Assembly: GCA_006954465.1 (NCBI GenBank)
Contig: LVVU01000123.1
Span: 1-5,093 of the forward strand
Source of the DNA: Candidatus Methanoprimaticola hominis
GTDB taxonomy: Archaea; Thermoplasmatota; Thermoplasmata; Methanomassiliicoccales; Methanomethylophilaceae
Length of the DNA stretch: 5,093 bases
Direction: 5' to 3'
This document shows, one piece after another, positions 1 to 5,093 of the stretch. The position numbers were made by a program, and so were the translations under genes. Under the pieces are notes generated by a model, which was given only the letters and a program-made list of their open reading frames with translations, did no database searches and was not told the origin of the DNA. How positions within the stretch are numbered: position 1 is the stretch's first letter; each line of letters begins with the position of its first letter.

Positions 1-3000
1 CTGGGGAGCAAGGACAGCTTCGAAGGCGTCTACTCGAAGATATGGTACGACGAGGAGGATGAGCAGTTCGGCAGGAAGAAGGGATCCAGGATGATCTACT
101 TCATGAACCTGGGAACGATCCCCGAGGAGGCCAACTATCGTGTCGTCACCAACCACGGATCCACCGCCGGGGAGCTCTCCGAGAAGTTCGTGGAGAGGCT
201 GTCTCCCAGGGACGTCTTCGTCCTCGGAGGCCGTTCGTTCGAGTTCGTCCGCTCCAAGGGGATGACCGCCTACGTCAAGGAGGCCAGCGGGAGGAAGCCC
301 ACCGTGCCTTCCTGGGCCGGGGAGATGCTTCCGAGGAGCTTCGACCTGTCCATGGACATTGCCAGGTTCCGCGGAGAGATGGAGGAGAGGATAACGGAGG
401 CCGACAAGCCCGCCGTGTCCGGCATCTCCAAGGACTTCGACGTGGACGAGGGGTCGGCGAGGAGCATACTTTCATACTTCAGGGAGCAGGAGGCCGTTGC
501 GGGATTCATCCCCGACGACCACAGGCTGGCGATCGAGGAGTACATCGACCCGTCCGGCAATCAGAAGCTCGTATTCCATTATCCGTTCGGACGCAGGGTC
601 AACGACGCCCTCTCCAGAGCGTACGCCTACAGGATCACAGGGATGATCGGGTCCAACGTCTCGGTCACCATCTCGGACGACAGCTTCATGCTGGGGCTGC
701 CCAGGAAGCTGGATCCCGCCACCATTCCCGGGATGGTGAGGTCCTCCGAGCTGGAGCCCATCCTCAGGAAGGCCATCCGCGATTCCGAGATATTCAAGCT
801 CAGGTTCAGGCACACCGCCGCCCGCAGCTTCATGATCCTCAGGAACTACATGGGCCGTCCGATATCGGTCAACAGGCAGCAGGTCCGCTCGTCGTACCTG
901 CTCGAGGCCATGGGCGACATGGAGGACGTCCCCGTCATAGAGGAGACCTACAGGGAGGTCCTGGAGGACGACATGGACGTGAAGAACGCCCGCTACGTCC
1001 TCGACATGATCGAATCCGGGAAGATGTCCGTCTCCACCATACGCTTCACTGGGACGCCGTCCCCCTTCGCGCATTCGGCGATCCTCTCCGGATTCTCGGA
1101 TATCGTCCTCATGGAGGACAGGTCCGCGCTTCTCCGCGAGCTCCACAGGAAGGTCCTGTACAGGGCGCTGGGCGATGTGAGCGAGTTCGAGTTCACCGAG
1201 GATCAGATCATCCCGTACTATTCGCAGAAGCCTCCCAGAGCCATGTGCAAGGAGGACATCCCCAAGCTGCTGGCGGCAACCGGTCCGCTCCAGGCCATCA
1301 GGCAGAGGGGCAGGAACGTCTACGCCTATTCCGACGAGGACAAGGCCACCGTGGACGGGTGGATCAGGGACCTGATCAACGACGGGACCCTGGGTACCGT
1401 GTTCCTCGACGAGACGCATGTCATGATAGCATCGGAGGTCCCGTACTATGCCGCGGCCACCCGCAAGGACAGGAAGCTCAACGAGACGGACGAGGCCGTC
1501 CTCGCGCACATGGGCGACAGGACCGCGCTCTCGCAGATCGCCACGGATCTGGAGATAAGCGAGGACAAGGCGTTCAGGTCCGTCAGGAAGCTGGAGTCCA
1601 TGTATCTCGTAGCCAGGACGGGCATCACCGGCAACAACAGGTGGTTCTTCTCCAAGGCGGAGTATCCCGAGGTGGACCGCACCGAGGCGATCGACCGCAT
1701 AATCCTGAGATACCTGGAGTGCTTCGCGCCCGCCACCCTGCAGGAGATAGCATACGCGCTCTCCCTGGAGGAATCCAATGCCAGGGCGTCCCTCGAGTCG
1801 CTCTGCGCCGAGGAGGAGGTCGTCAAGGGCAGGTTCCTGATCTCCGAGAGCGACCAGTACATGCTGAAGCTGGACTACATGCGTCTCAAGGCCGGGAAGG
1901 ACAACGTCTTCGACTACGAGACCGTGGAGCGCTACAGGCTCTCCAAGGGCGAGAGGTTCTCCTCCATCCGCGAGTACTTCGAGTTCTACGGCTCCGCTGG
2001 GAGCGAGCTCGACGTCTATCAGAGGGTGGATGGTTTCGACCTCCGCGAATGGCAGGAGATGAGGCGCACCGGCGAGATCCTCCTGGGCAGATTCGTCAGA
2101 GGAAGGGTCAGATTCGTGCTGAAGGAGGACGGCGACCGTCTCGCGGCCTTCAGGAACGACGAGACGCAGCCCGGGGACGAGCGCATAATCGAGGCCATCG
2201 AGCGCCTGGGGCATGCGACCCTCAGGCAGATAGTCGCCGCTACGGGCATGGAGAAGGAGGCCGCCAAGGAGGCGGTCATGAGAGTGGACAGGTCCCTGAA
2301 GGTCATACGCGCCTTCGACACCAAGGAGGACTGGGGGACCGAGAACACCTACTGCTTGTACGAGCCAGGGGATCCCGGCAAGGATGCCGCCGCCGAGCTC
2401 ACAAGGGCCGCCATCCGCGGATACGGCCCCGTTCCTGCGGGATCCATGAGATTCATCACCGGCCTCTCCGCAGACCAGACGGAGGAGCTGGCACCGAAGG
2501 TCGGCGCCGAGACCATCCTGGTCGGCGAGGGCCAATCCCCCATGCTGATCATGTCCGACGAGATACCGCTGATGTCGGATATCCCCGAGCAGCACTTCCC
2601 GCTGAGGATCCTCACCCTGAGCGATCCGGACATCGGATCGAAGTGGGCGGAGATCACCTCCCGCTACGGCGACAAGTGGATCTACCCCATCGTCAGAGGC
2701 GATTCCGTCGTGGGCGCCATAGAGATGTGGGAGATGGCCGGAGTCATCGACATACGCGGCATGGATCTGGACTCGCCCGACCTCCTGCCGGAGGCCCTGG
2801 ACGCGATAGACGGGATGATGGGCTTCTACAGGCAGAAGGGCATGGAGATCGTCCGCATCCGCGAGATCCTCACCAAGGACGCTGCCGATCTGGACGAATC
2901 CATGGCGGATATCCTGAGAACGAACGGATACCATTTTATCAACGGCTTCTACGCCAAGGGCAGGTTCGAGCCCTGGGCGGTCCCCGAGGAGCTGCTGCTG

Positions 3001-3969
3001 TCCCTGGCGATCAGGAGGCAGGGCATATCCAAGACCGATCGCGTCATGGATGCCGCCGACCTGCTGAGGATCAGAGGATATATCAGGGGCGATCAGGAGC
3101 TCATCGTCCGCGTCAAGGACGGTTCCTCCCTGAAGAAGCAGCTGGACGGGACGGGTGCGATCAAGACCACCCTGATGCCCGCGTACGTCGGATACGCATC
3201 CCCGGAGACGGCCTCCCTGTACAGGGCGGCCAAGGCCGGGCCTCTCAGCGAGCCCGCGAAGAACGTCCTGGGGATCGTGAGGCGCGATCAGCCCGTATCG
3301 AAGAAGGACATCCTCTCCTATTCGCCCTACTCCCAGGATGCCACATCGGACGCGATCTCCGAGCTCGTCCACGCATCCGTGATAGGTCAGCAGGGCGATT
3401 CGCGCTACGTCGAGATCAAGGACAACGGGATGGACCGCATGGAGGCTCTCAAGGAGGTCGCTCGCAGGCATTTCGACGGATTCGGCTCGTTCACCGCCGA
3501 TCTCCTCGCGTCGTTCCTCGACACCGGATGCAGGATGGCGGAGATCCGCCGCATCCTGGCCGAACTGGAGGACGAGGGATATCTGAAGAAGGGGTTCTTC
3601 GCCGAGGACGACCCGACGCTCAGGTGGATGAAGGCCTCGGACATCGGCAAGGAGCCGCTGCGCTTCGCGGAGGCTTTCGTGCTCAACTCCCAGGACAACC
3701 TCAACCTGTATCTCAGGGATATGATCAAGGGCCACTGCGGCTCCACGCGCTCGGTCGTGATGCACGGAACGTCCATCATCGGTTCGTTCAAGGGCAAGAT
3801 CTGCGCCTCCGGAGCCAAGGTCGAGGAGTTCGAGGGTTCCGATCGCGCATCCAGGGTCATGAAGGAGACCGCCCAGCTGGTCGGTGTGAGGATCGAGAGT
3901 CAGAGGGAGAGGGAGGACGACGACTGGGACGTCTCCGAGTTCTACTCGAAGCTGAATCTGGGGCCATGA
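1..3969 (+). CDS. lhr: Large Lhr-type ATP-dependent helicase, C-terminal 1322 residues (5' end outside window)
   Basis: The frame is open from base 1 to TGA at 3967-3969. The ATG at 91 is internal, because codons 1-30 already match the family, so the start lies upstream. The Walker and DEAD/H motifs are not in view. Window residues 36-41 (NLGTIP), 72-77 (VFVLGG) and 100-108 (PTVPSWAGE) are typical of Lhr just after the second RecA domain. Residues about 175-375, with HYPFGRRVN at 193-201 and PSPFA at 353-357, look like the DEAD/H-associated domain (PF08494). From about 390 on there are probable tandem winged helices (roughly 405-470, 500-545, 565-615, 730-770, 1090-1140, 1150-1200) and two AlkZ-like beta segments (about 870-950 and 1224-1300). 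Known Lhr proteins are 3'-to-5' superfamily-2 helicases tied to DNA repair. If about 300-350 residues are missing, the full protein is near 1650 residues, closer to long bacterial Lhr (E. coli 1538) than to usual archaeal Lhr (about 850-950). Family assignment is firm; tail boundaries are my reading. Confidence 0.93.
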   Translation: MGSKDSFEGVYSKIWYDEEDEQFGRKKGSRMIYFMNLGTIPEEANYRVVTNHGSTAGELSEKFVERLSPRDVFVLGGRSFEFVRSKGMTAYVKEASGRKPTVPSWAGEMLPRSFDLSMDIARFRGEMEERITEADKPAVSGISKDFDVDEGSARSILSYFREQEAVAGFIPDDHRLAIEEYIDPSGNQKLVFHYPFGRRVNDALSRAYAYRITGMIGSNVSVTISDDSFMLGLPRKLDPATIPGMVRSSELEPILRKAIRDSEIFKLRFRHTAARSFMILRNYMGRPISVNRQQVRSSYLLEAMGDMEDVPVIEETYREVLEDDMDVKNARYVLDMIESGKMSVSTIRFTGTPSPFAHSAILSGFSDIVLMEDRSALLRELHRKVLYRALGDVSEFEFTEDQIIPYYSQKPPRAMCKEDIPKLLAATGPLQAIRQRGRNVYAYSDEDKATVDGWIRDLINDGTLGTVFLDETHVMIASEVPYYAAATRKDRKLNETDEAVLAHMGDRTALSQIATDLEISEDKAFRSVRKLESMYLVARTGITGNNRWFFSKAEYPEVDRTEAIDRIILRYLECFAPATLQEIAYALSLEESNARASLESLCAEEEVVKGRFLISESDQYMLKLDYMRLKAGKDNVFDYETVERYRLSKGERFSSIREYFEFYGSAGSELDVYQRVDGFDLREWQEMRRTGEILLGRFVRGRVRFVLKEDGDRLAAFRNDETQPGDERIIEAIERLGHATLRQIVAATGMEKEAAKEAVMRVDRSLKVIRAFDTKEDWGTENTYCLYEPGDPGKDAAAELTRAAIRGYGPVPAGSMRFITGLSADQTEELAPKVGAETILVGEGQSPMLIMSDEIPLMSDIPEQHFPLRILTLSDPDIGSKWAEITSRYGDKWIYPIVRGDSVVGAIEMWEMAGVIDIRGMDLDSPDLLPEALDAIDGMMGFYRQKGMEIVRIREILTKDAADLDESMADILRTNGYHFINGFYAKGRFEPWAVPEELLLSLAIRRQGISKTDRVMDAADLLRIRGYIRGDQELIVRVKDGSSLKKQLDGTGAIKTTLMPAYVGYASPETASLYRAAKAGPLSEPAKNVLGIVRRDQPVSKKDILSYSPYSQDATSDAISELVHASVIGQQGDSRYVEIKDNGMDRMEALKEVARRHFDGFGSFTADLLASFLDTGCRMAEIRRILAELEDEGYLKKGFFAEDDPTLRWMKASDIGKEPLRFAEAFVLNSQDNLNLYLRDMIKGHCGSTRSVVMHGTSIIGSFKGKICASGAKVEEFEGSDRASRVMKETAQLVGVRIESQREREDDDWDVSEFYSKLNLGP

Positions 3970-3988
3970 GTTAACGGCCTTAAGCGTC

Positions 3989-3996
3989 TTATAGGA
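3989..3996 (+). promoter_or_regulatory. TATA-like element of a probable leaderless promoter for the HTH regulator
   Basis: TTATAGGA lies in a 48-base gap of about 42% GC between two much more GC-rich genes. Its centre is about 26 bases upstream of the ATG at 4018, the usual TATA-to-start-site distance in archaea, so transcription would begin at or very near the start codon. The bases just before the ATG (cgcgattggtatagtca) contain no purine-rich ribosome-binding site, which fits a leaderless mRNA. No convincing purine-rich BRE is seen directly upstream. Transcription from the helicase gene could also run through, since I see no T-rich terminator in the gap. Confidence 0.5.
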
Positions 3997-4017
3997 AATA
4001 CGCGATTGGTATAGTCA

Positions 4018-4392
4018 ATGAAGATCCCCTGCGAAGTCGTCGTCTGGCAGATACTGCCTCTTGTCCGCAGGGAGCTCGCGTGCGAGCTCGTCTCCGGCCA
4101 CGGCATGTCCCAGGCCGGGGTGGCCAAGACGTTCGGGGTGACAGACGCCGCCATCTCACAGTATCTCAGCAAGAAGCGCGGCGGCGAGTACTCCTCCGCG
4201 CCCATGTACGAGGATTTCCTGAACGATGTGAAGGAATCGGCCGCCCGTATCGTGGACGGGACCTCCGATTACAACTCGGAGGTGTGCCGCATCTGCTGCC
4301 GGACCAAGCAGAACGGTCTTCTCGCATACGTCTACAAGGAGCAGACCGGAGTGTATCCTCCGAAATGCCACTTCGATCCCACTCGGATGTGA
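4018..4392 (+). CDS. Archaeal helix-turn-helix transcriptional regulator with C-terminal Cys cluster (COG2522-like), 124 aa
   Basis: This is a small, probably cytoplasmic DNA-binding protein with no signal peptide or membrane segment. The N-terminus (MKIPCEVVVWQILPLVRREL) is the signature opening of an archaeal family of predicted regulators. The helix-turn-helix spans about residues 30-51, with GMSQAGVAKTFGV as first helix and turn and TDAAISQYLSKKRG as recognition helix. The C-terminal part contains C90, C93, C94 and C117 (EVCRICC and PPKCHF), plausibly a metal or Fe-S site. C5 and C22 are also present. The ATG at 4018 is the first possible start, because an in-frame TAG sits at 4012-4014, and the family N-terminus begins there. 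The last 61 bases overlap the 3' end of the convergent glycosylase gene. Target genes and ligand cannot be read from the sequence. The family call is confident; the regulated process is unknown. Confidence 0.87.
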   Translation: MKIPCEVVVWQILPLVRRELACELVSGHGMSQAGVAKTFGVTDAAISQYLSKKRGGEYSSAPMYEDFLNDVKESAARIVDGTSDYNSEVCRICCRTKQNGLLAYVYKEQTGVYPPKCHFDPTRM

Positions 4393-4718
4393 TCGCTGTG
4401 GTAGAGCAGCTCCTGGGCGTATCCCGCGTATCTTCCGAACTTCTCGCGTCCGTATTCCGAGACGCGCTTGTACGATCCGGTCACGCCGTACATCCTGTCC
4501 ATCACATGGGAGATGCGGACGTCCACCGGGAACGCTTCGAGATGACCGTATCCGAACAGGGCCACGCAGTCGGCCACCTTCGGACCGACACCGTTGATGC
4601 CGATAAGCTCCTTCACGCAGCCGTCGTATTCCATCTCTCCTATCCCTTCGGGGTCGATCTCCCCGTCCTCGACGCGTCTCGCGAGCTCGATGAAGCGCTG
4701 TTCGCGGAATCCGAGCCT
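4332..4718 (-). CDS. ogg: 8-oxoguanine DNA glycosylase/AP lyase (OGG1 type), C-terminal catalytic part, separated from its N-terminal part by a frameshift
   Basis: This frame continues the glycosylase begun at 4717-5093 and ends at TAG 4334-4332. Counting from the AGG codon at 4718, GFRE is at residues 3-6. The helix-hairpin-helix is GINGVGPKVADC at 40-51, with the presumed Schiff-base lysine at 47 (codon 4578-4580). PVDVRI at 64-69 carries the catalytic aspartate at 66 (codon 4521-4523). The 19-residue Lys-Asp spacing equals that of human OGG1 (K249, D268). YAGYAQELLY at 97-106 matches the OGG1 base-pocket segment: Gln (human Q315) is kept and Phe319 is replaced by Tyr. OGG1 excises 8-oxoguanine opposite cytosine and nicks the abasic site. 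No start codon suits this part alone, since open frame upstream to 4847 does not resemble the family. The last residues (about 113-128) look like a non-conserved tail that overlaps the convergent regulator gene. Confidence 0.88.
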   Translation of the reverse strand, partial: RLGFREQRFIELARRVEDGEIDPEGIGEMEYDGCVKELIGINGVGPKVADCVALFGYGHLEAFPVDVRISHVMDRMYGVTGSYKRVSEYGREKFGRYAGYAQELLYHSDHIRVGSKWHFGGYTPVCSL

Positions 4719-4755
4719 ATCCGCAGACGAGATCCGCCTTGTCCAGGATCTCCTT
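4717..4755 (-). other. Frameshift interval in the OGG1-type glycosylase gene
   Basis: Upstream homology (FPSPKEILDKAD) is in the frame ending at TAG 4719-4717. Downstream homology (RLGFREQRFIELARRV) is in the frame whose codons begin one base later on the minus strand, for example AGG at 4718-4716. Restoring continuity needs one base fewer or two bases more in this interval. Between the FPS and GFR motifs only about 15 residues remain if one base is skipped, against 18 in human OGG1, so loss of bases is at least as likely as gain of one. Both frames are open across the interval, so the exact base cannot be fixed here. Confidence 0.85.
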
Positions 4756-5093
4756 CGGGGAGGGGAACGCATGCCTTCCGCCAAGGTCCCTTCCGAAGGT
4801 ATCGCACACGGATTCGACCATCTTCCCGATCCTGGCGACGTTCGCATTCGTCGCGAGGAGGTATGTCGCGAGGCATTCCCACTCGTCCTGCTTCAGGATG
4901 CGGAGGCCGGGGCAGCGCTCCGACAGCGAGGCCACGCACGGATCCCTCTCGGAGATCTCGGAGACGATGGCCTCCAGGTCGTCCCCGGAGCGCATGTAAT
5001 CCAGGATCCTCGATTCGCTCCCGCATCCCTCGACGTCCACGCCGTCCTCCGTCTGCCTCAGGCGGACGATCTCGTTCCCGAGGACGCCCTCCC
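4717..5093 (-). CDS. ogg: 8-oxoguanine DNA glycosylase (OGG1 type), N-terminal part, open at window edge and cut off by a frameshift
   Basis: The frame enters from the right edge of the window and stops at TAG 4719-4717. The GTG at 5040 is internal: 17 further codons (EGVLGNEIVRLRQTEDG) align with the human OGG1 segment GVLADQVWTLTQTEE, so the true start is outside. Residues about 61-93 from the edge (PGLRILKQDEWECL, then LLATNANVARIGKMVE) match the OGG1 core LLRQDPIECL and SSNNNIARITGMVE. The Asn and Arg corresponding to human N149 and R154 are kept, while the N150 position is Ala. FPSPKEIL at 109-116 matches the family FPS/FPT motif. The family should then run into the GFR motif, but here the frame ends at LVCG. 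Together with the downstream part the protein would have about 252 residues plus a short missing N-terminus, close to a normal archaeal OGG1-like length. Read as one gene, it is either a pseudogene or carries a one-position sequence error. Confidence 0.87.
   Translation of the reverse strand, partial: EGVLGNEIVRLRQTEDGVDVEGCGSESRILDYMRSGDDLEAIVSEISERDPCVASLSERCPGLRILKQDEWECLATYLLATNANVARIGKMVESVCDTFGRDLGGRHAFPSPKEILDKADLVCG

Noticed and set aside
91..93. ATG at 91 as the start of the helicase gene
   Set aside because: The 30 upstream codons are in frame and look like the conserved Lhr stretch before the GTIP motif, and the motor domains must lie further upstream.
472..3765. A 1097-codon open frame on the minus strand opposite the helicase gene
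   Set aside because: The composition is what one expects from the antisense of a GC-rich gene with strong codon bias. It shows no recognisable domain, whereas the plus-strand frame matches Lhr throughout.
1245..3974. A 909-codon open frame on the plus strand, shifted by two bases from the helicase frame
   Set aside because: It is dominated by Gly, Arg and His with no domain-like pattern, a typical shadow of the Lhr frame in GC-rich DNA.
4072..4089. Perfect inverted repeat GAGCTCGC-GT-GCGAGCTC inside the regulator gene
   Set aside because: It encodes ELACEL in a conserved helix and arises from two GAGCTC hexamers, each palindromic by itself. The 2-base loop is poor for an RNA hairpin, so coincidence is the simplest reading.
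3942..4205. An 87-codon minus-strand open frame crossing the helicase end, the promoter gap and the regulator start
   Set aside because: It covers the AT-rich gap and the conserved regulator N-terminus in antisense and has no recognisable protein pattern.
4739..4999. An 86-codon plus-strand open frame opposite the glycosylase N-terminal part
   Set aside because: No domain pattern, and the opposite strand matches OGG1 through this stretch.

Overview
The window looks like chromosomal DNA of a GC-rich euryarchaeon. The evidence is an archaeal-type Lhr superfamily-2 helicase, a small archaeal helix-turn-helix regulator with a C-terminal cysteine cluster, heavy use of AGG for arginine, and an AT-rich intergenic gap with a TATA-like element placed as expected for a leaderless archaeal transcript. 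Protein style and composition suggest Thermoplasmata/Methanomassiliicoccales, but this is an impression, not a proof. I see no tRNA, rRNA, CRISPR array, insertion sequence or phage gene.

Layout. (1) Positions 1-3969, plus strand, hold the C-terminal 1322 residues of a very large Lhr helicase whose two RecA motor domains lie mostly upstream of the window. After the Lhr core comes about 900 residues of apparently tandem winged-helix modules, with two copies of a beta-rich module resembling the C-terminal part of the HTH_42/AlkZ (YcaQ) glycosylase family. (2) A 48-base AT-rich gap (3970-4017) carries the likely promoter of the next gene. (3) Positions 4018-4392, plus strand, hold a complete 124-residue helix-turn-helix regulator of the COG2522 type. 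(4) Positions 4332-5093, minus strand, hold an OGG1-type 8-oxoguanine DNA glycosylase/lyase. It runs off the right edge and is split by a frameshift near 4717-4755, although the catalytic Lys and Asp are intact in the downstream frame. Its 3' end overlaps the regulator gene tail-to-tail by 61 bases.

How they may work together. Lhr proteins and OGG1 both act in DNA repair, and the regulator between them has a cysteine cluster that could bind metal or sense redox state. A small DNA-damage/oxidation neighbourhood is therefore conceivable, but the genes are not one operon (the glycosylase is convergent), so the link is only suggestive. The features most worth checking are the broken glycosylase frame and the duplicated AlkZ-like module of the long Lhr tail. 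There is no gene-free stretch above 300 bases.
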